A stretch of DNA of 64,000 bases from Archegozetes longisetosus. Lineage: Eukaryota; Arthropoda; Arachnida; Sarcoptiformes; Trhypochthoniidae. The position numbers were made by a program, and so were the translations under genes. The stretch lies in assembly GCA_018873245.2 (NCBI GenBank), contig JAEMBT020000003.1, positions 7,149,843 through 7,213,842 of the forward strand, in the 5' to 3' direction. The stretch's first letter is position 1; the number at the start of each line of letters is the position of its first letter. The notes under the pieces were generated by a model. The model worked only from the letters and a program-made list of their open reading frames with translations. It searched no databases and was not told the origin of the DNA. Shown one piece after another: positions 38,701 through 50,415 of the stretch.

Positions 38701-41700
38701 ATTCCTTATTCGATCTGTTGAGGAATTTAAAACTTAACAATCAATAAATAGTAACTAATCGTACGATTTGCTAGTCTGGATGTACGCTTACAAAACTAAT
38801 AGGATCTGAGCACATGCTATATGAGTCAACTTTCAGATTAAGTAAGTCATTCTGAATTAGTTCTGCAATTTAGTTGAATTACCACACGAAGCTTCTACTG
38901 CTTTACGTTCATGTCATTACTAATTGAATCATATGTTATATGAGTTGCGATTGGAATATAGTGCGCAAAATACGATAGGTTTTAGTGAAACAACACTGAG
39001 CTATAGACAAATAACACTGAGCTATAGCCAAGTGTGCGTTAAGCTAAGCGTTTAGAGAGGATATTGAGAGGATAATTGATTTAAGCAGAGAGGATGAGAA
39101 GTGGTAGTAGTGCTGATCAGTAGTACTCAAGTTTGGCAAGTTTTGAAAAGCCTGAAAATTAATCAGGTTGTTATTTTGATAATTATTTTATCACATCTAA
39201 AATAAGTGGCGTTTTTCATAATAAAGGAGCAATTAATGGGATAAAGCCTTTCCACACCTCATAGAGCACTTTCCGTAAAGTTGGTAACACAATCAACGTC
39301 ATTGTAAGCCGGTAATAAAAAGTGAGTAACCTGCAATTAGCGCCCACAACACTGCTTATTAGATGGGCAGACTATAATAGAGAGTCGGGATTTAATAAGA
39401 AAACATGTTACATGATTACATACATAAATGCTTCAATAAGGTGACGCCTGCCCCACTATCTTAATTCTCACTTTACTTTAACTATTAATTTCTTTCTTAT
39501 AATTAATTGATTTATAGCTACTTTTACCAAATCATATGAAAAATTGCAACGTTATACCACCACTTGTTTGTAATTATTATTACTAGCTTTTTATTGTTTA
39601 ATTAGATAATCAAGTCAATTTGTTTGTTTACAGTCGTAATTCATAGTAAGCCTACTGTAGAGTAGCATCAAATCAACCGAAGGAAAACAGTTTTGTGCAA
39701 TTTGTAAGCTAGGAAAAAAGGTACAATAAATTTGGCCATAAACGTATAGAGAGAGTACTGTTATTGATGCTAATGTGACAAGTTGTGACTATTGCCAAAA
39801 GTCGCCAAGAGTGAATGAGTGCTAAACTCCATATTATGGTTAGGCTAATAGGTTGGCAATTGATGATGACTAGCATTAGAAAGACTTAAAAGTAGAGAGC
39901 AGTTCAGAGTGGCAACAACAAGTGTATAGATCACTAATGAACCCATAAAAGCGAAACATGTCATCATGAGTGTCATTTATGTTCGTTTACCAATGGGATA
40001 CCTTTTTCTATTGAACACCGTCAACAGATCCGTCACTCACTACACCACTTGTTGCTGAGCTTTAACATTTTCTAACAGCCTTGAAAGCCGTCAACGAGAG
40101 AATGCCTGCTGCGTTGCAGAAACAGCCAAAACAATCAGTTTTACTCTTTGGGACAGCTTCTAACCATTGTATGCACTTTGATTTACATACTTTCACTTTG
40201 CTTGTTTTAAACTTTGTTCAGCTCAAAATATTCAAACATTCAAACATTGAACTGACTTAAGTGATAACCCAATTTAGCTGGACTTTTTGTCATTCACTAA
40301 TTAGCGGCTTAATAAGCGTTCAAAGTAAATAGTAATTAATGATTGATTACCTGAGTTTGCGTTAGGCCTAGAGATGCTGCGAGTTCTGCTCTTTCTGGTA
40401 ATGCTAAATATTGCGTTCGTTGAAATCTCCTATTGAGCTGTTGTAGTTGAAGACTTGAATATATGGTACGTGGCTTTCGCATTTTCTTTCCCTTTCCATT
40501 AACTCGTAGTGACTCTTCCAGTCCACTCTTATCTATTAAAACAAATCACAATTAGTTGTAAGGATAAATCTCAATTATATTCTTCAATTATATTCTTCAA
40601 TCATATTTGTGAGTCATATTTCTGAATTATGTTCCTCAATCATATCCTTGATTCATATTCCTGATTCATATTCCTGAATCGTATTCCTGAATCTAAGGCA
40701 AAATTTATTTTGTTTTATGATTTATGGGCGCCTGATTTCAGTTATATTGTAGTGTCAATTCAAATAATCTAATTGAATGCATCTCACATATAACGAAATG
40801 ATTACTTATAAATAAAAAGACCATTTATTTGGAAAGCGTATTTGAAATGGTGTTTTTGTATGAGTGCCTAACACTACATATGATTGCTTGAATTAGACCA
40901 ACACCAACACTATTTACTTTTATGTTATTGAGTCACGCTATTGCATATGTTGCTTCCACTCTAACTTAACTAACTTTTTTAAATACTACCGATTCTATTC
41001 TTCTCTTATACCCTCTACTGATTTCTATGTTTCGCCAAAATAAAGTAAGAATTAAAACAAGAATGCTTGTTTCAATTGAATACTTTGTGTTTGCTTATAC
41101 TCAATAATAATATTGAGATTTACATATGTCTTACTGTTTGAGAAAAGCTGACACCATAATTGCTAACATTTAACCTAACTACTGATTAAGCATTACCAAT
41201 AAAACTATCAAATTTGTCAAATTAACAGAAATAGTAATAGTTTAAAGAGTTATATAATGATTACTTATTTACTCATTAAGATTTTTGATGATAATGATCA
41301 AATGAATTTTGTTTTGTTTATTGGCTGTTAGGAAATAATCAAATGCTGTCTTCAATACAACTAATAATAATAATCAATCTGATAATCACATTCTTGTGAC
41401 AACATTATTCGTATTGCTATTTAAGTTAATAGTTGACTGCATTAATAGAAAAAAGGGAAAACATAAACCTATAATTTGGAGGGTTAGGTCCAATTATAAG
41501 TCAATGGAATGAGTGCTGCAATTTAGTGCTTCCTATGACACCCTCACCGCATGTCTCATACGTGATCTGATGCTTGCTTTCTATTACTATTATGTAATCA
41601 TATAATAATCTAACACCACTTTATGACAATTTATATTAAATTTTATGCCTACCAAAACTATTATCTAAACAATTTCAGAATCATATAGAAATTAAAGATC

Positions 41701-42241
41701 AACACAATGTGCTTTAATTATTAGCCATTAAATAGTAGCTAAGCTCAAATGCAAACACACAATAGGCTTTCCATTCAATTACATATGTTTGCTCTCAAAT
41801 GTACCTCAACTTAAAATTTAGCTCAACAACACTTATCTGTATTATCAGATTTAGCCAAAAACAAATTGGAAGCAATGAATGGTGTGTTGGCAAACTAAAT
41901 GACTTACCATCTCTTGGTGGTGATGGACATGGAGCACATGTGGTGACATTAGGTGGATAGGTGCTCAGATATGGATGTCCGGTATGATGAGAGTATGTGT
42001 TATGTAGCGGTGAATTGTTCATTGCGAACGGGTAAGCGCCTAATGATCGTTGCTGTCCAGCAGCAGCAAAAGCCTCGTGAGCCGCCTGTGCATTTTGAGC
42101 CGAATATGATGATCGAATTGATGAGTATGCCTGATGGTGAGGCATTCCTAGACCAGCTGCAGCTGCCTGTTGTTGTATCTCCATAAATGCTGATTTATTG
42201 CTTACTGCGTCCTGATCGAGGCCATCCACTGTACCCGCCAT
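35302..42241 (-). CDS. Dll: Distal-less homeobox transcription factor, three coding exons
   Basis: Spliced gene: exons 42241-41908, 40532-40351 and 35760-35302 on the minus strand, 975 bp, 324 residues, with GT/AG borders and matching phases (1, 0). The N-terminal part is rich in Ala/Gln/His/Ser/Tyr with [18 protein letters not shown] near the start, as in arthropod Dll. The homeodomain is residues 129-188, beginning [20 protein letters not shown] and ending [16 protein letters not shown], diagnostic of Dll/Dlx. The C-terminal half is a Pro/Gly/Ser/Thr-rich activation-type region closing in [20 protein letters not shown], an arthropod hallmark. Dll is a nuclear regulator of distal appendage and sensory development. 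An in-frame TAA lies upstream of the ATG, so the start is secure. No frameshift or missing key residue is seen. Confidence 0.95.
36424..36484. mobile_element. MITE-like hairpin element, copy B
   Basis: 61-bp hairpin with 23-bp arms at 36424-36446 and 36462-36484, pairing at about 20 of 23 positions, and a 15-base loop. Ends are CAGTGCTAT and ATAGCACTG. The right arm, reversed, matches the left arm of the element at 23280 (CAGTGCTATAAAG), and both are preceded by gattgggt. It sits in Dll intron 2. A structural RNA hairpin is an alternative reading. Confidence 0.55.
36866..36942. repeat. Minisatellite, 15 bp unit, 5 copies
   Basis: Unit tatagatatacatac; copies start at 36866, 36881, 36896, 36911 and 36926, the last two bases longer. 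Lies in Dll intron 2. Confidence 0.9.
37021..37064. repeat. Imperfect (GAT)n tract
   Basis: Trinucleotide-rich stretch gat/gac/ggc with a run of four to five perfect gat units. Intronic, not coding. Confidence 0.75.
37162..37206. repeat. Minisatellite, 9 bp unit, 5 copies
   Basis: Unit tgtcttata in five adjacent copies, the fourth diverged (tatgttata). On the minus strand it yields a spurious Lys-Thr-Tyr repeat reading frame. Confidence 0.9.
37361..37435. repeat. Tandem repeat, 25 bp unit, 3 copies
   Basis: Copies start at 37361, 37386 and 37411, each beginning aataggacatagcattact, and differ at only one or two positions. Near identity suggests recent expansion. In Dll intron 2. Confidence 0.92.
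37845..37900. repeat. Minisatellite, 14 bp unit, 4 copies
   Basis: Unit agtatctgaatata, four adjacent copies with one or two changes. In Dll intron 2. Confidence 0.9.
40351..40532 (-). CDS. Dll: Dll coding exon 2 (homeodomain residues 1-44)
   Basis: 182-bp exon beginning with the spliced Asp codon, then [17 protein letters not shown] and most of the homeodomain through LGLTQTQ. Acceptor ttttaatag|AT, donor ACTCAG|gtaatc. It is too small and split to appear as a long open frame; I found it by searching for the missing part of the homeobox. Confidence 0.95.
40533..41907 (-). other. Dll: Dll intron 1
   Basis: 1,375-bp phase-1 intron, donor gtaagtca, acceptor ttttaatag. It contains a degenerate minisatellite at 40570-40694 only about 40 bases from the exon 2 acceptor. 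Confidence 0.8.
40570..40694. repeat. Degenerate minisatellite, about 14-15 bp unit, 8 copies
   Basis: Variants of attcatattcctga repeat across 125 bases. Copies near 40640-40694 are more alike than those near 40570. It adjoins the Dll exon 2 acceptor on the transcript's upstream side, where the branch point would normally lie. Confidence 0.8.
41908..42241 (-). CDS. Dll: Dll coding exon 1
   Basis: 334-bp exon encoding residues 1-111, from [20 protein letters not shown] to ...CPSPPRD, ending AGAGATG|gtaagtca (phase 1). Rich in Ala, Gln, Tyr and His, typical for the N-terminus of Dll. The ATG is the first in frame after a TAA in the 5' leader. Confidence 0.92.
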
Positions 42242-42800
42242 ACTCGGGTAGGTGGCCGAAAAGTCCGCAAAGTTCAACGTGGTTGCAGATTACAAGAGAC
42301 AACAACACAAAAAATTGGCCAAAATCTCAATTTTGACAAAGAAGAAAATCAAACTTTTAGATGCGATCGAATTCACTATAAGATAGAGAACACACCTCTC
42401 GAGACACCTTTTGCAATGAAGTATTATTTCTATTTTAACACGAAATTACTCTTCGTGTAAGTAATAATGTCTCTTCTCTTCTTTACGATCAACAGCTTTA
42501 AACTGAATCGGCCGCCTCTCAGCAGTCTCGGCGGTCATGAATATGGATACGAACACTGAGAGAAGCCACACCCGACCTTCTTCTGACTCAGCTGCTATTG
42601 GTCGAATGGGTCTAACCAGAAGCCCATTTTCGCCTTGAACACAATACTGCGGAACCACTCCCTCTGCTGTCAATCAATGGCTTGCCGTACCTCCCAATGA
42701 GTACACGTTTATGGCCTGAAGGCAACTGCACCTTTGCAGGTAGACTCGCCTGATCTAATGCTGATGCAGTGCACGCCAATGCTATATCACTACATATGCA
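42242..42800 (-). promoter_or_regulatory. Dll: Dll 5' leader and proximal promoter region
   Basis: GC-richer block directly upstream of the Dll ATG. On the minus strand, a CCAAT box lies at 42601-42597 and a TGATTGACAG composite (Pbx/Exd TGATTGAC overlapping Meis/Hth TGACAG) at 42676-42667. An upstream ATG at 42538 opens a 30-codon frame that stops at 42446. The transcription start cannot be placed, so some of this may be 5' UTR. Motif matches are short and unverified. Confidence 0.4.
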
Positions 42801-43279
42801 GCAATATTAACAGACCTTAATTTTAAGACATAAACAGTACAGACAATTCCAAAATATCCTCTATTGTATTGATCACTACTTATAACATGACAGTATTGAA
42901 AGATGAAATAGATTTTCTAAAGTTATCGTATTTTTGAAATTTTTCATTTTCAAATGAGTTCAATTTGGATTCCTTTCTTATTAGTATTGGGACAAAACTA
43001 TTAAATGTTTGATTGACCGCTGAAACTTGAGGAAATACACAACAGCTCGATATTTTGTGTGTGTCTGTACTGACAATGTATGGCAATCACGCAAATTCAA
43101 ATTCGTGTCCTTTATGTCATTGTCCCTCATTAATAGACATTTTTCTTACAAAGTATTTTACAAATTAATCTAACTGATTTATGTGGAAAACCATCAATTA
43201 ATAGATTAGTTATAAACTATCAAAATTGCTGATAATATAATCGTAGATGAAAATATTTTTTAAGCCAAAAATAAATAAT

Positions 43280-43460
43280 TGACGAGCAGAACAAGCAGAA
43301 AGTGGTCGGAACTCAGATTCGGTCAGTCTCTCTTGGCTAGTGTAGATGAAGGAAGAGAGCGGTCATCGTCAAAGAAATAGGAGGTCACTGGCGCCAGCGC
43401 TATGGCTTTGATGAGTTCTGTCTTCTGGCTTCTCTTGTAGTGTTGCCACTAAGAGTATCG
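43280..43460. other. GC-richer block about 1.1 kb upstream of Dll
   Basis: Short stretch with markedly higher GC than its flanks, including ggcgccagcgc (43390-43400). It could be a distal promoter, a noncoding first exon or an enhancer; the sequence alone does not decide. No coding frame. Confidence 0.3.
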
Positions 43461-44370
43461 TAAAGCCAACACATAAGTACTACAATAACAAATCATTTGG
43501 CAGCTTCTAATGCCTTCTATACACTTAATGTTAATCAATCTTACACTGACATAATTAGTATTGAGAGACAAACTTTTCATTCAGTTATTATTATTGCTAA
43601 TTATTTACTCAACTATTATTCGAAGCCAATTTTCAATTAATAGCTTCATCAAAGTCAGCATTGATTTGGGTTGAAGTGAATAAAAGCTAATAAGAGAGTT
43701 TAGTAATAACTAATATATACGCTCATTAAGCTATTGCAATGCACTATCACTTTCTACTGGATTTGGTTTGAAAAAGCAGTACAACAGTAGGCGCTCAATA
43801 AGAAAAGCAATTTACAGAATTGCATTATTTTCGGTGTTGACCCGTTCAGTCGCCAATCGTGAATCTATCCTCCCATATATATTGTAAAGTTAAATCTACA
43901 ATATCTATACCAGCAATATTGCAATATTGGTTAAAGTTTAAGCACGAAACGAGGCGTCACCCACAGCTACGCCTCCCGATATTTGATTCCTTTCCAGGCG
44001 GTCAAGAAAATATTCGTGTACTTTATATTGTGTAACTTTTATTAGCTATATATCAAGAAAAAATTTAGGAAATCATGGCATACATTTTTGTCAAATTTAA
44101 TCAATTACTAGTAATAAAGAATCAGGTTTCAATGGAAACAGTTCTTCATTTCAATTAACTGCTTCACTAACCTTAGCCCAGCATAAGAAATTGATTTTAA
44201 AATATTCCTCCAACTTATTAATATTTCTACTGAAGGAGAAATACTTTTTCCAATAAGAATAGCTATTTTTTTATGAGTGAGCTTCAATTAATGCTAATGG
44301 TGTGCAAACGTTATTATGTTTTATTTATGCTCAGACTAAGTATATAAAGTCAGTTCGTTTTGCCACTTTC

Positions 44371-44414
44371 ATAGGGGCTATGATGGGGCTATCATAGGGC
44401 TATGATAGGGCATG
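44371..44414. repeat. Short tandem array, about 11 bp unit, 4 copies
   Basis: Variants of atagggctatg follow each other four times. About 2.1 kb upstream of the Dll start codon. Confidence 0.8.
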
Positions 44415-47400
44415 TTTTCTTTCATCCTTCTTTTTCATATTTTATAAAAAAAACAACTTCAACTTCAGCTCAATTTTGATGCATTATCAAGCATTACAAA
44501 CTGCCAGGAGATTATAATTAATTAGTATTACGTCACACAATCTCAAGCATGACCGGAGTTTTAACTTCACTTTAGATGAGGGCAAATAAATCAGTGAATC
44601 CGTTCAGATATTATTCTGATATCGAATATTGTTTATTGCATCTAAAAATTATGCTTTCATTAGAGCACATCATTTATTTCAATTAAATATGATATCTATT
44701 AAGAAAAAATATTTTTGGATATAAGAAGTAAAAGAAGACAAAAATATGATTTTCAACAAGTCATAACTTATCTTGCCGAGATAACTTATCGAGAATGTAA
44801 TGTAAAAATTATACAACTTCTCAATTGTTTCCGAGAATCGACATTATAAAAAGAAAAGCTTAGCACTTATTTATTAATATTTAAAGGGATAGCCGTACGG
44901 TATTAATCATTTAGGTTGAGATCTCTGTTGGCATGAAATTTGGTGGTGAGTTGAGCTTTTCAAATACCCATGAGTAGGTATTGCTATAAATTTGATGCAA
45001 CGGAGGGGTGAATCTTCAAGCGCATCAGCCCAAATGTGTCTACAAATGTAATGTTATCTGAGAACAATCCCGGTCTGCTATAAGCTGCTAATGCTAGCAG
45101 ACATCATTGAAGAGCCCACGCATCCCATACCCAACCGACTATTTCAATGAGGCTAAAGGTGAGCAACAAATGCATCTCCTTGTGGGTGGAATTGAAAGAT
45201 GGATGAGAGACTGTTTCATACTTCTAAACTGACTCCAATCCTGTAATATTAGATAATTTGCAAGTTCAAAGAAAACATTTTGTCACATTGAGGCTCTTAT
45301 TTTTGATTTCGGTTTATGTCAGTTTTGCAGATAGAGTGTTAGCAAATTTGCAAGTTTTAGTGGCATGCAGTTCAACAGAAAAGCTGTGGAGAGATTACAA
45401 GGACACTAACAATAAGTTAGAGAGCGGACAACTATTTAAGCAGAAACTACTCTTATTACAAACTATTGACAATCTCTGGCATCAATAAGTGCCTTTATAA
45501 ATATAGTCAGAGCAAACCGATCACTCTCTGCAGTGAGAAACATGCAGTATTGTTCAAATTTCATTGTATTTTACCATATCAGGTCAAATTCTGCTTACAC
45601 TCTCGGTTTACCTAAAACATTTAGATCTGTTGAATATTTTTCAAATTTTGTTCTACTAAGTTGTTCATCAGAAAATCGATTAGAAACTCTATCGCATGAT
45701 TTATCTTATTGTCTATAATTTTGGTACTCAATCAAAACGAGTCTCGAACGAAAGAAGAAGTACTTTAGATAAAATTCAGATTCGAGTTCAGGCAAATAGG
45801 AAAAAGTTTGATAGCAAGTTATTGAGACATAGAAGCAGTCATAGAGGACATAATTCTAGCGCTGGAATCAATGGGATCAAATTTCAGTATTTTTCACAAG
45901 TTTTTATTACGTGACAGTTGTACTTGAATTTAGCGAGTCGATTGTATAGAGTATTTTTTAAGTAGTATAATAGATTGTATATCTTCATTGTAGTGATTGC
46001 CTCCATATTGTTCATCTAAACAACTGCTTTTTCCTCTAAGTTGCATTTTTCCATATTTTATACATCATTTTCCTGTTATTGATGATCAATACCTATTTTC
46101 CAACAGTCAACTCTTCAAGAGTTTAGAGAAAGCATAAAAGATCTCTTACGTTTCAGTCATTGTAAGCTTATCAGCATATTTAAAGGCAACTTTCAGCTAA
46201 AGTTCAATATTTTCAAAGTATTGAATAAATTATCTGTAAATACAACGAAATCACTAAAAACAGTTAAGCATTACGATTTAAAGATAGATTTTAACTGAAA
46301 ATAGTTTATTTTTACTTTATAATTATCAAAATAATCAGCCTGACAGCGATTCAGTATTGATTAAGAATAATACAAAAATAGTATTTAACTGTTGAACTGA
46401 TTGATGAAAATAAGAGCTAGATAAGCAGTACTAAATACTCTGTGGAGATTTATAAATCAAAAAACAAATTCAGTATCATACCAAACCTAATTCAAATTGA
46501 CGGCATAGCATACAAGTGTGTGAATTAAGTTTGGATTTGAATTTAACTTGTACTAATAAATACTGTTAAGATCTAACATGAGTTTTCAGATTTAATTGAT
46601 TAAATCGACTAGTAGTAAACACAAATTATTGAACCTGTTTATAAGTATTCAACTAATTTATTGCTTATTAAGATAGCAAATGTCATTTCTACCTGTAATA
46701 AGTTTCAAGCTTAATGTCTAGTAGAATCAATGTAGACTTATTTAATTGATGATAAATCTCTTATCACTAAATCAGTCTAAGTTTGTTGTCTTACGAATTA
46801 GTATAGAGTGAATGAAAATAATTTTGAATATGAATATAAAAATGAATTGGATAATTTTTATTGAATGTAAAATTCGATAATTACAAACAAAACAATCAAA
46901 CGTTTATAGCGGAATAATATCGATTATCGTTGTTTAAATGGTATTTATTTAGAAGACTTGAGAAGATTTAAACATAATATTGAGAGAATAATTATGCGAC
47001 TACACAATACAATTATTGCAGATGCTATTATCCATAGTATGTAGTTTTAACATAGTAAATGTTTATAATAGGTATATTTTAAAATCATTAGATGACATGC
47101 TTATGACAATCATGCTTAGAGCCCACTGTTGTACTATAGTAATCATCTGAACTACGATACGGTAATACGCTTGGCTTGTGTCTTGGGGTTTCTTGCAAAA
47201 CGTTTCTGCGGTGGCTTATTTTCAATAGCCGATAATCTCTTGTTAACACACAATCCAATACATTCTGGTCTGCCGTATGTTAGTTTTACTCTATTCTTTC
47301 TATCAATTGAATGGCCCGCTGTATTCTGTTCGATCAAAATACTGTATAAGCCCTCTCTTTCTCTCTTCTGAACTAAGAACCTTTGTGTTGCAGTTTATAC

Positions 47401-48302
47401 AGCGTATGGTGTCATAGCTGATGGTTCTAACCATTTGGTACTATAACTACATAAGAGTAACTCAGAGTCAATATATTTGGTCATTGCATCTATAATAATA
47501 ATAATGCAAAGTCGAGCTAACTTTTAAGTTAGATTACAAAAGATACTAGAAGTGCAACTAATGTATAACTAACACAACCGGCAACAGAACAGAGCAACAG
47601 CAACATCATTATTCTTTCAGTGCTTCAACTTATCCAGTAGTTAGATGTCAATTGACATAAGAAGACATAAATGTGCTGCGAGTGCGAGATTATTACAGTA
47701 GATAAGAATATATTTATATCGGTGTTACTGTTCTGCCCGGAGGCACTTCCGCCCAACCTGTTAGTGCAACTTCTGCCCGATGCATATGATTACCAAAAAT
47801 GCCATCTAAAGAACTCAACAAAAATACATAAGTGTCGAATAGGACAGGAAAGGGAAGGTCGAGTAGACCCCTTTTTAATTCAGATCCTAATACCAAATGC
47901 TTTAATGCCTTTAATGCCCTTTGGCTCAGGAAGCATTTGATGATTCTCAAGATATCAACTAGCCTTATATAATGATCATCTTTGATGATGCGATCTAGAA
48001 AAAGACTTGAAATTAGAATTAAATCACATGAGAATATGTTTCACAGTTGAGACACTATCTGGTCAATAAATCACAACCCGTTATTTGTCGCTATTTCAAC
48101 ATTTACGACATCACTCAAATCAAATAAGAAATTAGATTTCATATTATATGTCGAGACATTATATCATCTCTTCAAACCCTTTAGTAGCCACAATAAATTA
48201 GTTTCTTATTGAAATCTTCTTTCATTGAACTTGCATTTGGGTAATAAACAGTTTTTGTTATAAAATCTCTTAAATTAGAGTTTCCATAGTTTTATAATCG
48301 AC

Positions 48303-48322
48303 TGAAGTTTTATAAAACTTCA
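48303..48322. repeat. 20-bp perfect palindrome
   Basis: tgaagttttataaaacttca equals its reverse complement. AT-rich core; function unknown. Confidence 0.85.
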
Positions 48323-48524
48323 ATTGATTAAACTAATTGAGTAACCAAATTTATGGCCATAGAAAAAATATAACACTAACTAAATTGATTGTAAGCTATT
48401 CTACAATTGAACGAATTAGTTTAAACTTTAAAGCTAAATCTGATGATTGGTTAGGTTAAAAGTTTTGGTTTAAGGATTTGATGAATCTGTAGCATGAATT
48501 AAAAGACTTATTCTTAATCAGACA

Positions 48525-48527
<3 letters not shown>

Positions 48528-48569
<42 letters not shown>
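48528..48569. repeat. (GT)n microsatellite, about 21 repeats
   Basis: Uninterrupted GT/TG dinucleotides. Alternating purine-pyrimidine, capable of Z-DNA. It creates spurious Cys-Val and Thr-His reading frames on the two strands. Confidence 0.95.
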
Positions 48570-48570
<1 letters not shown>

Positions 48571-50347
48571 GTGTATTTTAAGCACAAGAATCAGCGATGC
48601 ATAGATGGGCTCATGCAAGCATTTGATGCACAACTGGTGAGAAACAGTCGACTTTTGATTCTCTTCGCAAAACCTGAATTTTGGCTTTTCAGTCACTTAA
48701 AAATGATTTGTATCAGAGATTGTAATAATGCGTCACCAGAAAATGATTAGTGCAGTAGAATATTTTTGAAAACAAGTGGAATTCATAGTAGAAATACAGA
48801 GTTGGATAGATAAAATTATGATTTGTTTCTGTAGAGTTTGGGTCCGAATTTGATTGGGTTTCAGTAGTGGAGTATTTAAAGCGTGAGAGCAATGCACTGC
48901 ACTGTCCACTGTAGCGGAAATAGGACTCGTTTCGAGAAAATAATGCATATATAATTTTTACTTATCTTCTCTTCAAATACTCCACATGTCCTTACATTAA
49001 GACCTATCACGAAAAACACTCTCTTAACGACACGTTTCCTTCAATCCTATAATTCAGTGTCAATTTGTGCTGAAGAATATTTTCTAAATATAATCATCTC
49101 CAGAGTAGAAAAATTGAAATTTTATCAGAAAAAATAAAATAAAATAGTAAAATAAATCTGATTCATAGCATTGGGCGGAGAGGATCTGATTTTTAGCAGT
49201 AATGAGCTTTGAATAGAAGTTATATTATCTTCTAATTTGGCCCATTTTGGAGAATTGGACTAAATGTGAAATAGGAGACTAAATAGTAGCATTACTACAT
49301 TGATTATGGTCTATACCGTATGACCACATTTACGTTAGCTTCCAATTTGAATTGAATGCCTACTCTCACAGCCAAATATGCTATAATACAGCTAACCATT
49401 GAAGAGGAAAATTCTTTTCAATTTGACAATAGGAATACAGTATATCTAATGCACAAAACGTATATAAACTTCCTTTGATTGTAAAGCGCTCCTAAATTGA
49501 ATGTCATTTGTCGTCAAGTTTGTTAAGGATATACTACTAGTATAAACATGCATTCAAACTAAATCTGCATTATGTTCCACACAAAGCTCCCTAAACTTTC
49601 AGTTTCACTGTATATTTCTTTCCTCTTTTATCAATCATAGCAAGACTTGTTCACAAAATACTTTTATGATACATCTTACCACTTATATAATGTATGTCTT
49701 CCACTTCAAAGAATACTTCTACCAGGAAAGTTTTATATTTTTAGAAAGTTTCTCATAATTGTAACATTTTCTAACATTTGTCTTCAAGACTATGAGTTAG
49801 CTGAATATATATTCGATCAAACTTGAGAACTATGAAGACATAAAAGCTGAGAATTATAGGAAAGACTAAGATAAAAAGTTAATTTAGAGAGCTGAAGAGA
49901 AGTGTAATACTGGTTGCAGTCGTTATTACGATTATGAATACTCGAATGCATAACATTTGCGATATCAGTACTGACGGCCTCCAGCTGTGACGCAATATTC
50001 TCTACAATCAATTCTCTATCAGCTCAACTTCACTGTCACCCTAAGGGGTCTGCGAACAAAGATCTAAAGAATCATTAGCAATATTGAATCAATATTGTAT
50101 TTTATATATTGATGAGTTGGAATTGGAGTCTATTTGCAAATAATACGATAAGAAAAAGCAAACTTCAACTGAATAATAGTGAATTGCGTGCGGAATAGAG
50201 AAGAAAATGTTCACTAATGGAAAGGTCATTAATATGAAGGGTGTCAGGATTAGTTTTCTCAATGAACCAGTCCTGATGAAAAGAGCCCAAATGTTGCAAT
50301 TAATCAGTTTGTAGTAAACTACTTAAACTACAAACGTGAATGAAAAC

Positions 50348-50415
50348 AATCAGGTAATGGTAAGAATCAGGTAATAGTAAGATTCAGGTAATAGTAAGAT
50401 TCAGGTAATGGTAAG
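50348..50415. repeat. Tandem repeat, 17 bp unit, 4 copies
   Basis: Unit aatcaggtaatggtaag; copies start at 50348, 50365, 50382 and 50399 with one or two differences each. Confidence 0.92.

Larger units (their letters stand above)
35761..40350 (-). other. Dll: Dll intron 2
   Basis: 4,590-bp phase-0 intron inside the homeobox, donor gtaatcaa, acceptor acttctaaag. It carries a hairpin element (36424-36484) and four tandem arrays between 36866 and 37900. An unrepetitive part near 39220-39380 is GC-richer (gcaattagcgcccac and similar) and could be an intronic enhancer; that is only a guess. No nested gene seen. Confidence 0.8.
42801..49800. other. Upstream intergenic DNA, proximal part
   Basis: No gene supported. 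Three consecutive open frames of 61-76 codons at 45258-45914 lie in two reading frames, the first lacks an ATG and none shows a domain. Small repeats: a gggctatgata-type array near 44371-44414, the 20-bp palindrome at 48303 and the TG microsatellite at 48528. Confidence 0.45.

Noticed and set aside
41953..42186. Plus-strand 77-codon frame over Dll exon 1
   Set aside because: Antisense shadow of Dll exon 1.
45258..45914. Three consecutive plus-strand frames suggesting a multi-exon gene
   Set aside because: The first lacks an ATG, the frames change without convincing splice sites, and no domain is recognisable.
48514..48750. Frames with Thr-His or Cys-Val repeats
   Set aside because: Translation of the GT microsatellite on each strand.
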